Shown: one piece after another, positions 23,104 through 32,066 of the stretch
How positions within the stretch are numbered: the first letter of the stretch is position 1
Layout of the letters: every line of letters begins with the position of its first letter
Assembly: GCF_004833285.1 (NCBI RefSeq)
Contig: NZ_STFG01000011.1
Location: 552-64,551 of the forward strand
DNA length: 64,000 nucleotides
Reading direction: 5' to 3'
Source: Lampropedia puyangensis
GTDB taxonomy: Bacteria > Pseudomonadota > Gammaproteobacteria > Burkholderiales > Burkholderiaceae_C
Notes under the pieces: generated by a model
What the model was told of the DNA's origin: nothing
Seen by the model: the letters and a program-made list of their open reading frames with translations, nothing else
Database searches by the model: none
Program-made: the position numbers and the translations under genes

Positions 23104-24657
23104 ATGTTAGACGACGCCCTCAAAGCCCAATTGAAAGCCTATCTGGAGCGCTTGACCAAGCCTGTTGAGCTGGTCGCTTCGCTGAACGACAGTGAGGGCG
23201 CGCGTGAAATGAAAACCCTGTTGGAAGAAATCCAGCAGCAAAGCGACAAAATTACGGTTCGTCTTGACGGCAGTGATGCACGCAAACCATCCTTCTTAAT
23301 CACCAACCCCGGTGTGGACAGCGGCTTGCGTTTTGCTGGCGTGCCGCTGGGCCATGAGTTCACTTCTTTGGTACTGGCGTTGCTGCAAATTGGCGGTCAT
23401 CCATCGAAAGAGCCACAAGAGCTGCAGGACCAGATCAAAGGCGTGGACGGGAAATTCCATTTCGAGACCTATTACTCGATCACCTGCCACAACTGCCCCG
23501 ACGTGATTCAGGCGCTGAACCTGATGACTGTGTTGAACCCCAACATCACGCACACCGCGATTGATGGAGGTCTGTACCAAAACGAGATTGAAGAGCGCGA
23601 AATCATGGGCGTGCCCACGATTTATCTGAACGGCGAGCACTTCGGCCAAGGCCGCATGGAGCTGGCCGAGATAGTGGCGCGCATCGACACCGGCGCAGCC
23701 GCCAAAGCCGCTAAGGCCGTGAGCGAAAAAGCCCCATTTGATGTGCTGATCGTCGGCGGCGGCCCCGCTGGCGCAGCCGCTGGCGTGTACGCCGCACGCA
23801 AAGGCATTCGCACCGGCATCGCCGCACAACGCTTTGGCGGGCAAGTACTCGATACGATGGACATTGAGAACTACATTTCCATCTCCAAAACCGACGGCCC
23901 TAAATTTGCCGCAGCGTTAGAAGCACACGTCAACGATTACGACGTGGACATCATCAACCTGCAAACAGCCAGCAAACTCATTCCAGCCACAACACCTGGT
24001 GGTTTACATGAAGTGCAGTTTGAGAGCGGTGCCAGCCTCAAGTCGAAAACCATCATCCTGTCCACTGGCGCACGCTGGCGTTCAATGGGCGTGCCCGGTG
24101 AAGAAGAATTCCGCACCAAAGGCGTGACCTTCTGCCCCCATTGTGACGGCCCGTTGTTCAAAGGCAAGCGCATTGCCGTGATTGGCGGGGGCAACTCCGG
24201 CGCGGAAGCGGCCATTGATTTGGCTGGCATTGTGCAACACGTGACCTTGCTTGAATTTGCGCCGCAACTGCGTGCCGATGAAGTGCTGCAGAAAAAGCTC
24301 AAATCCCTGCCAAACGTGGATATCCTAGTGAACGCCCAAACCACTGAAGTACAGGGCAAGGATGGCAAAGTTTGCGGCCTGCTGTATAAAAACCGCGAAA
24401 CCAGCGAAGAAGTGTGCCTGGACTTGGAGGGCATCTTCGTGCAAATCGGCTTGCTGCCCAATACCGACTGGCTCAAAGGCACGGTCGAGCTATCCAGAAT
24501 GGGGGAAATCGTGGTCGATGCACACGGCGCAACCAACATCCCCGGCGTGTTTGCGGCGGGAGACTGCACCACCGTGCCCTACAAACAAATCGTCATCGCA
24601 GCTGGTGAAGGCGCAAAAGCATCACTGAGCGCGTTTGATTATTTGATCCGTAACTGA
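23104..24657 (+). CDS. ahpF: Alkyl hydroperoxide reductase subunit F
   Basis: A 517-residue NADH:peroxiredoxin oxidoreductase. The N-terminal double thioredoxin fold carries CHNC (about 128-131). The FAD motif is [18 protein letters not shown] (about 215), and the second redox centre is CPHCDGP in the NAD domain with [17 protein letters not shown]. The C-terminal FAD end is [16 protein letters not shown]. It passes electrons from NADH to AhpC. GAAGGA precedes ATG 23104; the 23 upstream codons in frame overlap the ahpD-like gene and are not part of the family. Confidence 0.96.
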   Translation: MLDDALKAQLKAYLERLTKPVELVASLNDSEGAREMKTLLEEIQQQSDKITVRLDGSDARKPSFLITNPGVDSGLRFAGVPLGHEFTSLVLALLQIGGHPSKEPQELQDQIKGVDGKFHFETYYSITCHNCPDVIQALNLMTVLNPNITHTAIDGGLYQNEIEEREIMGVPTIYLNGEHFGQGRMELAEIVARIDTGAAAKAAKAVSEKAPFDVLIVGGGPAGAAAGVYAARKGIRTGIAAQRFGGQVLDTMDIENYISISKTDGPKFAAALEAHVNDYDVDIINLQTASKLIPATTPGGLHEVQFESGASLKSKTIILSTGARWRSMGVPGEEEFRTKGVTFCPHCDGPLFKGKRIAVIGGGNSGAEAAIDLAGIVQHVTLLEFAPQLRADEVLQKKLKSLPNVDILVNAQTTEVQGKDGKVCGLLYKNRETSEEVCLDLEGIFVQIGLLPNTDWLKGTVELSRMGEIVVDAHGATNIPGVFAAGDCTTVPYKQIVIAAGEGAKASLSAFDYLIRN

Positions 24658-24673
24658 TCGAGTTGCTACTCAT

Positions 24674-24716
24674 GAAAAAGAGGCCCGTTTCGCATGCGAA
24701 GCTGGCCTCTTTTAGT
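24674..24716. terminator. Terminator after ahpF (shared with the convergent CoA-transferase gene)
   Basis: AAAAAGAGGCC and GGCCTCTTTTAG form the outer stem, with an inner palindrome TTCGCATGCGAA. The flanking A- and T-tracts allow use in both directions. Confidence 0.9.
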
Positions 24717-24851
24717 GATGTCTCAGAATACTTGCCATCAACGCCTCCCATCTATTGCAAAGGAAAATACTCATGCAGGTTTCGACAACTAGCGGTCTAT
24801 AAGACCACTTGGCTCTTCAGGCTTGAATATCTTTTTGTCGTCCATTACGGG

Positions 24852-26177
24852 TTAAAAGAGTCGCAACAGCTTGGCTTGCTGCGCCAACTCCTCTCGAAAT
24901 GCAGGATGCGCAATCGCAATCAAGGCTTGAGCGCGTTCGCTGACCGTTTTGCCGCGCAAATCGGCGTAGCCGTGCTCAGTGACGATGATGTGCACATCGT
25001 TGCGAGGAGTTGTCACGGGGCCGCTGAGTTGCGGCACGATGCGTGAGGCTTTGCCTTTGGCCGCGGTGGAATGGCAAGCGATGATGGAGCGCCCGTTCTT
25101 GGAGTAGTTGGCCCCCCGTACGAAATCGAGTTGGCCACCACTGGCACTGTACTGCCGCCCCTGTATGTATTCGGAGTTGCAAGCGCCAAATAAATCAACC
25201 TCTAACGTCGCATTCACCGATACCACATTGTCATTGCGCGCAATCACAGTCGGGTTGTTCACGTAATCGACAGGGTGACCTTGTACCATCGGATTCCTGT
25301 GCATAAACTCGTACAGCGACTTTGGCCCCATTGCAAAAGCGTAAACCGAGACACCCACATCCAGTTGCTTGCGGCTATTGTCCACCGCTCCTGAACGCAT
25401 TAAATCAGCCAAGCCTGCCACCATCATTTCGGTATGCACACCTAAATAGCGGTGGTGTTTTAACGCACTGCAAATGGCACTTGGCAAGGCACCTATGCCC
25501 ATCTGTAAACAATCGCCATCATGAATAAAGCCAGCGACGATATCGCCAATGGCCGCATCTTCTTTCCCTATGTCCCCATCGGGCAGTTCAGCCAACGCCA
25601 CCGCATTTTCCACTAACGCAGTGACCTGAGATATATGCACTCGGCTATTGCCATAGACATGCGGCATATGGGGGTTGACTTCGACGATCACACGCTGGGC
25701 TTTTTGAGCTACAGGTTGTGCGTAATCCACATTCGTTCCACACGTGAAGTAGCCTTCGTCGTCCATCGGCGAAACAGTTGTCAAAAGCGTATCGACTTGG
25801 ACGACTTCGTTCATGACAAACGGCGCTCGCCCAAAAGACGTGGGAATAAACGCAACCGGCGGTAACCCCAGGGATGCACGCTGCTTATCCAAAGCGCGTT
25901 CCACACTGCCATGAAACAAGCTCACAGGAGTGATGCGGTCTGCCAGTTCCAACTGGAACACCGTTTGCCCCGCCGTAGCACCAGCGAGCAGATAGTGCAT
26001 GCGCAAATCGCCTACTTCACCGACCTGCGCCCGTGCTGCCAATGCCTTCAATATGGCTGGTGGCTCCGCAATGGCCAGCCCCAACGCAATCCGGGCCCCA
26101 GAAGGAATCAAGGCAACCGCTTCTTCCGCTGTGCTTTTTTTTGCATCGTATTGCGCGAGCACGCTTTGCTGACCCAT
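24852..26177 (-). CDS. Acetyl-CoA hydrolase/transferase family protein
   Basis: A 441-residue class I CoA-transferase of the acetyl-CoA hydrolase / 4-hydroxybutyrate CoA-transferase type. The catalytic glutamate sits in GVHTEMMVAG. Family segments SPMDDEGYFTCG, GDCLQMGIGALPSA and the C-terminal VTEHGYADLRGKTVSERAQALI are all present. It moves CoA between short-chain acids or hydrolyses acyl-CoA; the exact donor and acceptor cannot be read. Start ATG 26177 has AAGGAG eight bases upstream; an ATG nine codons further upstream is less likely. It converges with ahpF. Confidence 0.9.
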   Translation of the reverse strand: MGQQSVLAQYDAKKSTAEEAVALIPSGARIALGLAIAEPPAILKALAARAQVGEVGDLRMHYLLAGATAGQTVFQLELADRITPVSLFHGSVERALDKQRASLGLPPVAFIPTSFGRAPFVMNEVVQVDTLLTTVSPMDDEGYFTCGTNVDYAQPVAQKAQRVIVEVNPHMPHVYGNSRVHISQVTALVENAVALAELPDGDIGKEDAAIGDIVAGFIHDGDCLQMGIGALPSAICSALKHHRYLGVHTEMMVAGLADLMRSGAVDNSRKQLDVGVSVYAFAMGPKSLYEFMHRNPMVQGHPVDYVNNPTVIARNDNVVSVNATLEVDLFGACNSEYIQGRQYSASGGQLDFVRGANYSKNGRSIIACHSTAAKGKASRIVPQLSGPVTTPRNDVHIIVTEHGYADLRGKTVSERAQALIAIAHPAFREELAQQAKLLRLF

Positions 26178-26375
26178 CCGAAAACTCCTTGAGATACGAG
26201 CCATGAAGGCATAGCAACGATCATACGCCGGCTGTTTCCTATTGCGGGCAACACGCAGTGCGTGCTAGCCGAAACACTGTGTTTCAACTAACGCACGACT
26301 ACCGGCGGCCAAAGATACTCACAAAACCACCGCCGTCAAAAGGCGACAGCTCAGTGCACGTAAATACCATGTGTC

Positions 26376-27170
26376 TCAAACCACAGGCAAGGCAAAAAAT
26401 GCCACAGTCGCAGCGGTGCTAGCTGCCGCCGTCTGCTCCCAATTTTCGTTGCGTGCGCTTGCAATGTCTTGCACGATGTGCGGCAGAAAAGCAGGTTCGT
26501 TGCGACGGTCTTTAGGCATGGGTTTGAGCGTTCTTGGCAGCAGGTATGGTGCATCGGTTTCCACCATCAAACGCTCGGCAGGAATCGCGCAAACCAGCTC
26601 TCGCAAGTGCTGCCCCCGGCGCTCATCACAAATCCACCCCGTGATGCCGATGTACCAGCCTTGATCAAGGTAATCAAACAACTCCTGGCGCGTACCCGTG
26701 AAACAGTGCACCACCGCTCTACTGAGCTGCGATTGAAAGCCTGCCATCACGGCCATGAAGTCCTCATGCGCATCGCGTTGGTGCAGAAACACGGGCTTAG
26801 CCACATCAACAGCCAGTTGCAACTGCCGCTCAAAAGCCCGCTGCTGGTCTGCACGCGGGCTGAAATCACGAAAGTAATCGAGACCACATTCACCAGCAGC
26901 CACCACGGCCGGGTGTTGGCACAGTGTGCGTAAACGTGCGTCGCAAGCCTCGTCATAATCGCTGGCGTGGTGCGGATGAACGCCGGCGGTGGAAAACAAT
27001 TCCCCCGGATATTGCAGAGCCAAAGCCAAAGCCTGTTCTGAATGCGCCAGACTGGCACCTGTGACAATCTGGCGCCCTACTCCTGCTGCGCGTGCGCGCT
27101 GCAACACGGCACCCCGATCGCGATCGAAACTCTCATGGGTCAGGTTCGCCCCAATATCAATCAACTGCAT
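26376..27170 (-). CDS. tatD: TatD-family metal-dependent deoxyribonuclease
   Basis: A 264-residue TIM-barrel hydrolase matching TatD proper closely. It has the DIGANLTHESFDRDR start, GVHPHHASD, the metal-binding Glu in AAGECGLDYFRDFS, FLHQRDAHEDFM, VVHCFTGTRQE and VETDAPYLLPR. The MQ(L)xDIGxNLT start, lacking the HxH of YcfH/YjjV, is normal for this subfamily. TatD has 3'-5' exonuclease activity on DNA and RNA. The C-terminal tail (TAAASTAATVAFFALPVV) is typical. Confidence 0.93.
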   Translation of the reverse strand: MQLIDIGANLTHESFDRDRGAVLQRARAAGVGRQIVTGASLAHSEQALALALQYPGELFSTAGVHPHHASDYDEACDARLRTLCQHPAVVAAGECGLDYFRDFSPRADQQRAFERQLQLAVDVAKPVFLHQRDAHEDFMAVMAGFQSQLSRAVVHCFTGTRQELFDYLDQGWYIGITGWICDERRGQHLRELVCAIPAERLMVETDAPYLLPRTLKPMPKDRRNEPAFLPHIVQDIASARNENWEQTAAASTAATVAFFALPVV

Positions 27171-27220
27171 GACTGCACTTCGCCTTCCTCCACGAGATGC
27201 ACACAGATGCTTAGTGCAAG

Positions 27221-27236
27221 CTTAGAACGTATTGAC
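27221..27236. repeat. Dispersed short repeat, copy 2
   Basis: CTTAGAACGTATTGAC, between tatD and the GntR gene; see the copies at 18716 and 46935. Confidence 0.35.
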
Positions 27237-27329
27237 GCTCTAAACACATGGCCCGCATGCACCTCAGACAAAAGCAGCAATGTAGCACCGACCTCTGCAC
27301 GTCAGTGCGTGGCCGTTGCTTGCCACACG

Positions 27330-28145
27330 TCACTGCGCGCCACTATCTCTTACTGCTTCTGACTGCCGCTTGGCCATGTAGATCTGGTGCAGGGTGATTT
27401 TTCTCACCTCAGCCTGGCTGGCCGTGATGTGCGCACCTAGCAAACGGGCGGCCTCATCACCACGCCGAGCCACAATGGCACGCAAAATTCGACCGTGTTC
27501 GTCATAAGTAGATTCAATGCGCGCGGCCCAAGTGAAATCGAGTCGGCGAATCATGCGGATATGGTCCGTCAAATCACGGTGTACGCGGGCCATTTCCCTG
27601 TTCCCAACGGCGGCCACCAAGGCGCAATGAAACGCTTCATCCAACCCGCCCACCAACACGGGGTCCAGCTCTCGCTGCGCAGCTGGAGCCAACCAGATAG
27701 ATGCCAATTCGTCATAGCAGGCGCTTTGCAGCAGACCTGCGGGTTCAATACACAGCCTGCGTACAGCACCAACCTCTAGTAGTTTGCGCACGTCATACAG
27801 TTCTTCAAAACGCCGAAAGTCGATGGGAAGCACGCGCCAGCCAGCACGAAAAAGCACTTCCACGTACCCTTCTTGCTGCAGTCGATAGAGCGCCTGGCGC
27901 ACTGGCGTGCGTGAAACCTGCAAGCGCTCACAAATGCCACCTTCGGTAAAACGGTCTCCGGGCACAAGGAAAAACTTGGATATGTCCGCCTTAAGCCTTT
28001 GGTAGACCTCGTCTGCGCGGGAGGCGCGCGGAACATCCGCCACAGGAGAATCCAATTCAGAGTACTCGTGTGACAGGGGCTTGCGCATAGCGGTCGATGA
28101 CTGCGCGAGGATGGAGGAGTCATGCTCCTGAGAGGATTGCGCCAT
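27330..28145 (-). CDS. GntR-family (FCD subfamily) transcriptional regulator
   Basis: A 271-residue regulator with a 40-residue N-terminal extension. A winged helix-turn-helix (DEVYQRLKADISKFFLVPGD..SRTPVRQALYRLQQEGYVEV, about 46-96) follows, then an all-helical FCD ligand domain with LLEVGAVRRL, DEAFHCALVAAVGNREM and DEHGRILRAIVARRGDEAARLLGAHI (metal-binding His positions). It is the last gene of the transporter-HpxXYZ operon, 3 bases after the hpxZ-like stop, and most likely controls that operon in response to its substrate or product. A palindrome upstream of the operon (33204-33215) is a candidate operator. Confidence 0.9.
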   Translation of the reverse strand: MAQSSQEHDSSILAQSSTAMRKPLSHEYSELDSPVADVPRASRADEVYQRLKADISKFFLVPGDRFTEGGICERLQVSRTPVRQALYRLQQEGYVEVLFRAGWRVLPIDFRRFEELYDVRKLLEVGAVRRLCIEPAGLLQSACYDELASIWLAPAAQRELDPVLVGGLDEAFHCALVAAVGNREMARVHRDLTDHIRMIRRLDFTWAARIESTYDEHGRILRAIVARRGDEAARLLGAHITASQAEVRKITLHQIYMAKRQSEAVRDSGAQ

Positions 28146-28148
28146 TGC

Positions 28149-28526
28149 CTAGTCCATCCAACTCACGTGGGCAGACACCACTTGCCAGCCTTGCGCCAAG
28201 CGCAACCATGTTTGCGTTTGCCTGCCAACACGTGTCTGGCCGTCTTTAACGAATTCCAAATGACTCGTAGCCATGTCATAGCCGTAGGTTGTCACCACAT
28301 GCTTGGTCACAGTGCGCATCAAGCCTTGCGATGGCCGTTGAGCGCGAAACGCTGCAATGGCCGCATAGCCATACAAATTCTCGGCTGCGCCATAGCGAAT
28401 GGTATTGGGGTTTGGCCAAAAAAGCGCATCCAACTCGTCCACAAGATTGTGGGTTAGCGCCCGCTCATAGCGCTCGCATTGCGCTTGCACCTCTGCAACG
28501 ACGGCAGGAATATTCACTTCGTACAT
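28149..28526 (-). CDS. HpxZ/AtzH-like amidase-associated protein
   Basis: A 125-residue NTF2/SnoaL-fold protein. The family segments ERYERALTHNLVDELDALFWPNP, IRYGAAENLYGYAAIAAFRAQRP and VGRQTQTWLRLAQGWQVVSAHVSWMD match the DUF3225 proteins HpxZ (oxalurate catabolism in Klebsiella) and AtzH (cyanurate-related pathways). The proteins accompany AtzE-type amidases and are thought to help or extend their chemistry. Start ATG 28526 has GGGAAAGGCG before it. It sits between the amidase and the GntR regulator in one operon. Confidence 0.85.
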   Translation of the reverse strand: MYEVNIPAVVAEVQAQCERYERALTHNLVDELDALFWPNPNTIRYGAAENLYGYAAIAAFRAQRPSQGLMRTVTKHVVTTYGYDMATSHLEFVKDGQTRVGRQTQTWLRLAQGWQVVSAHVSWMD

Positions 28527-28569
28527 CGCCTTTCCCTCTGGTTCTCGGGGCCGCCACATGGATATGCAT

Positions 28570-29976
28570 TCAACACGTCACACTGCGTGCTCCGACCGTT
28601 TGCGCATTAAGCCCTTCCAACCACGCGGCTGCACGCAGCGCCACATCTTCGCGCCAAGGAGCAGCAATCAGTTGCCCCCCTATAGGCAAGCCCTGTGCTG
28701 CATCAGGCCAAGTGGGGGCCACAACCACCGGACATCCAGCAAAAGAAATAGGCTGAGCGAGCATGCCCATCGAAGCTCTGGTTGGTTGCTGCCCACCATT
28801 GATCTGCAGCCAAGGTTGCCCAATAGTGGTTGCGGCACAAGGTGTTGCAGGCGCGAGCAACAAGTCCCACTGCGTAAACAAGGCGTTCACCGCTTCTCGG
28901 TACAGGCGCCGAAAACGCACAGCCCGCGCAAACCAATGGGCTGGCTGCAGCGCTCCGGCCATGAAGCGATCCACGGATACTGGCTCCAACTGTGCAGCCC
29001 GGTGCCGCAAATCATCTATATGCAAACTCCCGCCTTCAGACGCTGTCACGATGAATGCCGCCGCCCTGGCCTGCGCGGCATATGGCCATTGCACACGGCC
29101 TGGCCGTGCATCCAGCGCTTGCGCCAACAGGTCAACGGCCTGCTGGGCAGCGGCATCTGCGTTGTCTTCAAAATACCCACCCAACACGCCAATGCGTAAA
29201 CCTGCCAAACCATCACCCAACTGTGCAGAGACAGGCTGAACCGCCGTGGCCACGCATGCAGGGTCCAGCGCATCCGGGCCTTGCAACACGTCATAGACTT
29301 GCGCCAACAATGTTGCCGACGCAGCAATTGGGCCTACATGGTCAAGGTTGTGCACGAAGGGGAAACAACCTCTGCGCGATAGCCGTCCAAAAGTTGGTTT
29401 AAGCCCCCACACGCCACAAAGCGAAGCGGGCACACGAATTGAGCCATTGGTGTCTGATCCCAATGCAAGTGGCACCATGCGCGCGGCCACCGCCGCACCT
29501 GAGCCGCCTGATGAACCGCCAGCAATGCGGCTGGTGTCATGCGGATTGCGTGCGGGCCCGTAATGGGTGTTTTCTGTGGTGAAGCCGTAGGCGAATTCAT
29601 CCATATTGAGTGCCCCGGTAAGCACAGCGCCAGCCTTTTTCAAGCGCGCCACCATGACTGCATCCTCTGTCGCAACGGCAGCAGTTTGGCGAATGCGAGA
29701 GCCAGCGAGTGTCACCTCACCCTCTAGATCAAACAGGTTTTTGACGGCATAGGGCAGTCCAGCCAGTGCAGGTAAAGGGGCCCCTGAACGCTGCAGCGCA
29801 TCAACAACTTCAGCCTCACGCATCGCACGTTCATGCGTGAGTAGGGTATAGGCATTCACACGGGGATTGAGGGCCTCCACTCGGCTCAAACTCTGTGCCA
29901 ACCAGTCAATGGCTTTGAGATCGCCGTTGGCGACAGCGCGAAGACACTCGATGCTGTTCGCAGACAAATCCATCAT
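28570..29976 (-). CDS. AtzE/HpxY-type amidase signature family hydrolase
   Basis: A 468-residue amidase-signature enzyme. The Ser-cisSer-Lys triad is visible: Lys79 in LPYAVKNLFDLEG, the GGSSGGSG loop (153-160), and nucleophile Ser179 in GSDTNGSIRVPAS. The DLEGEVTLAGSRI and FAYGFTTENTHYGPARNPHD segments are those of AtzE (1-carboxybiuret hydrolase) and of HpxY (oxalurate amidohydrolase candidate). It hydrolyses an amide or ureide C-N bond and normally needs the small AtzG/HpxX subunit, encoded upstream. Start at ATG 29976 (next codon also ATG); the TTG at 30012 is not used. Substrate choice between biuret-like and oxalurate-like compounds is open. Confidence 0.9.
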   Translation of the reverse strand: MMDLSANSIECLRAVANGDLKAIDWLAQSLSRVEALNPRVNAYTLLTHERAMREAEVVDALQRSGAPLPALAGLPYAVKNLFDLEGEVTLAGSRIRQTAAVATEDAVMVARLKKAGAVLTGALNMDEFAYGFTTENTHYGPARNPHDTSRIAGGSSGGSGAAVAARMVPLALGSDTNGSIRVPASLCGVWGLKPTFGRLSRRGCFPFVHNLDHVGPIAASATLLAQVYDVLQGPDALDPACVATAVQPVSAQLGDGLAGLRIGVLGGYFEDNADAAAQQAVDLLAQALDARPGRVQWPYAAQARAAAFIVTASEGGSLHIDDLRHRAAQLEPVSVDRFMAGALQPAHWFARAVRFRRLYREAVNALFTQWDLLLAPATPCAATTIGQPWLQINGGQQPTRASMGMLAQPISFAGCPVVVAPTWPDAAQGLPIGGQLIAAPWREDVALRAAAWLEGLNAQTVGARSVTC

Positions 29977-30094
29977 ATGTTTCTTTCTATCAACTGCACT
30001 TGGCCTCGGCAACGCCTTGAAACCATCGCCCTCACAAGGAGTACACGTACTGAACGCACACTGGCGCGCTCGTTAACCTATATGCACCATGCGT

Positions 30095-30343
30095 TCAATG
30101 GTTAGGCACCGGAAACGGAGCGGGGCTATAGAGGCTGGCCGGCTCATCCTCTTCCTGCATGTCCAATTGCTCCAGCAGCGCCGCCATGGCAACCGTTCGC
30201 TCTAAGTGCTCTGCCACACGGGTGATTTGCGCTTCATCCAGCGGCAACGCCAATAAGCGCGCGCTGGTACGTACATAGTCTTGCAAGGCCAGCGCTGACA
30301 GATGTGCGGCAGGTTCAGGTGTGGTGCTGGGTGGCGCACTCAT
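30095..30343 (-). CDS. AtzG/HpxX-like small subunit (DUF4089)
   Basis: An 82-residue helical protein with LQDYVRTSARLLALPLDEAQITRVAEHLERTVAMAALLEQL, the DUF4089 pattern of AtzG and HpxX. It ends in an acidic, proline-rich tail (EEDEPASLYSPAPFPVPNH). AtzG forms a heterotetramer with AtzE and is built like GatC beside GatA. Its start codon overlaps the stop of the ABC ATPase gene (ATGA), so the transporter and amidase genes are translationally coupled. A 118-base gap separates it from atzE. Confidence 0.87.
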   Translation of the reverse strand: MSAPPSTTPEPAAHLSALALQDYVRTSARLLALPLDEAQITRVAEHLERTVAMAALLEQLDMQEEDEPASLYSPAPFPVPNH

Positions 30344-31161
30344 CGGCGTACCTCTTGTTGAAATATTTCTAGCGTGCGTTTCTTCGTGCTCACAAAACCC
30401 GGCTGAGACAAAGTCTCCACGGTACGGGGACGTGCATCGGTGTAATCAATGATCTCAGCCACCTTGGTGGGGCGCTTGGTCAGCAATAGAACCTGGTCGG
30501 CCAGGTACACCGCTTCTTCCAAATCATGTGAAACCAGCATCATCGTGGTGCCTGTTTGCACAAACACCTCTTGGAGTTTTTCGCGAATGAACAAGGTCAT
30601 CTCGAAATCCAATGCCGAAAAGGGTTCATCCAGGAAGAGCACCTCTGGGCGTGGAGCCAGTGCCCGCATAATCGAAGCCGTTTGCTGTTGCCCACCCGAG
30701 AGTTCATAGGGGTAGCGATTCAAATCAAACTTCACATCAAAGGATGCCACCAACTCCTGCATTCTGCGGTCTACCTCCGCCTTGCTTTTTCCTTCGAGCA
30801 ACAACGGGTAGGCGATGTTGTCAATCGTGCGCATCCAAGGGAACAAGGCTTCACGGTAGTTCTGAAAGACATAGCCAATTTTGGTGTCCTTAAGGGTTTT
30901 GCCATCGAAGAGGATTTCCCCCCGGTCAATCGGTACCAATCCCGCGATCATGTTGATCAAGGTGCTCTTGCCACAACCGTTGGGGCCAAAGACCGAGACA
31001 ATCTTGTGCCTGGGGATATCCAAGTCGAAGTTCTCATACAAGGGCCATCCCGCAAAGTACTTGGTCAGACCCCGAATAGTGATGTGTGTGCCTGGCGGCC
31101 CCGGTTCAAAACGGGGAGCAGGCACCTCAGCGTAGGCATTGGCATTCACAACGGCATGCAT
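30340..31161 (-). CDS. ABC transporter ATPase, NitT/TauT (SsuB) type
   Basis: A 273-residue ATP-binding subunit. Walker A is GPNGCGKST (59-67), the Q-loop YVFQNYREALFPW, the signature LSGGQQQTASIMRAL, Walker B VLFLDEPFSALD, and the H-loop VSHDLEEAV. The REALFPWMRTIDNIAYPL stretch is characteristic of nitrate/taurine/sulfonate-type importers. It energises uptake with the permease and binding protein encoded immediately upstream. A 25-residue N-terminal extension (MHAVVNANAYAEVPAPRFEPG) is slightly unusual. Confidence 0.92.
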   Translation of the reverse strand: MHAVVNANAYAEVPAPRFEPGPPGTHITIRGLTKYFAGWPLYENFDLDIPRHKIVSVFGPNGCGKSTLINMIAGLVPIDRGEILFDGKTLKDTKIGYVFQNYREALFPWMRTIDNIAYPLLLEGKSKAEVDRRMQELVASFDVKFDLNRYPYELSGGQQQTASIMRALAPRPEVLFLDEPFSALDFEMTLFIREKLQEVFVQTGTTMMLVSHDLEEAVYLADQVLLLTKRPTKVAEIIDYTDARPRTVETLSQPGFVSTKKRTLEIFQQEVRR

Positions 31162-31166
31162 ATCGA

Positions 31167-32006
31167 CTACCTCCCACTCCAGTGGACGATTCGGCGCTCC
31201 AGAATCAGAAAAACGATGTTCAGCACATAGCCCAGCGCTCCTGCGGACAAAATGGCGGCATACATGGTCTTGACGTTGAGCACTTGCTGTGCATCAATGA
31301 TGGCGTGGCCCAGCCCGTTTTCCGAACCAATGAACATCTCGGCCACAATCACAATCACCAATGCCATCGAAACCGCTGAGCGCAAGCCCACAAAGCTCGG
31401 CTGCAAGCTTTCCCACAGCAACACGTCTTTAAAAATACGCCAACGCGATGCGCCCATAACCTTGGCCGCCATCACCCTCTGCTTACGTGCGTTCATGACC
31501 CCGTAAGCGCTGTTGAACACCACAATCAAAAACGCCCCAAATGCAGCAATCGCCACCTTATTAATGTCCGAAATACCAAAAATCAGGATGAACAACGGAA
31601 TCAAGGCAGACGAAGGTGTAGAGCGGAAAAAGTCGATCAGAAACTCCACACTGCGATAAGCCCGCTCGTTACTGCCCAGGACCACCCCTAGGGGCATTCC
31701 AATCACAGCTCCAATGACAAACGCCTGCAAAGTGCGTTTGACTGTCACCAGAAAATCGACCATCAAATCGCCACCAGCGAGCCCCAGCACTAAGGCTTTC
31801 AAGGTATCCATGGGGCTTGGCAACAAGATCGGCTTGATCAGCCCCATGCGGACGGCCAGATCCCAAATGATGAACAGCACCACCGGGCCCACTAACGGAA
31901 GCAATCGATCACACAAAGGCTGCTTGGGTGGGCCGGCATCATGGGAAACGGGCGGCTTCCAACCGCCTGCCGCCAAGGGCCCTGCTGAAGATGATTCACT
32001 GGTCAT
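31167..32006 (-). CDS. ABC transporter permease, NitT/TauT (SsuC) type
   Basis: A 279-residue inner-membrane permease with about six helices. The EAA-like coupling loop is VMGASRWRIFKDVLLWESLQPSFVGLR. The N-terminal 30 residues are hydrophilic. Start ATG 32006 is supported by AAAGGAC nine bases upstream; an earlier ATG at 32024 lacks it. Only 5 bases separate it from the ATPase gene. Confidence 0.9.
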   Translation of the reverse strand: MTSESSSAGPLAAGGWKPPVSHDAGPPKQPLCDRLLPLVGPVVLFIIWDLAVRMGLIKPILLPSPMDTLKALVLGLAGGDLMVDFLVTVKRTLQAFVIGAVIGMPLGVVLGSNERAYRSVEFLIDFFRSTPSSALIPLFILIFGISDINKVAIAAFGAFLIVVFNSAYGVMNARKQRVMAAKVMGASRWRIFKDVLLWESLQPSFVGLRSAVSMALVIVIVAEMFIGSENGLGHAIIDAQQVLNVKTMYAAILSAGALGYVLNIVFLILERRIVHWSGR

Positions 32007-32066
32007 GTCGTGACGTCCTTTCATGCTGGCATCACCGCCTTAAGGCTGCGATGGCGTTTCATCCAA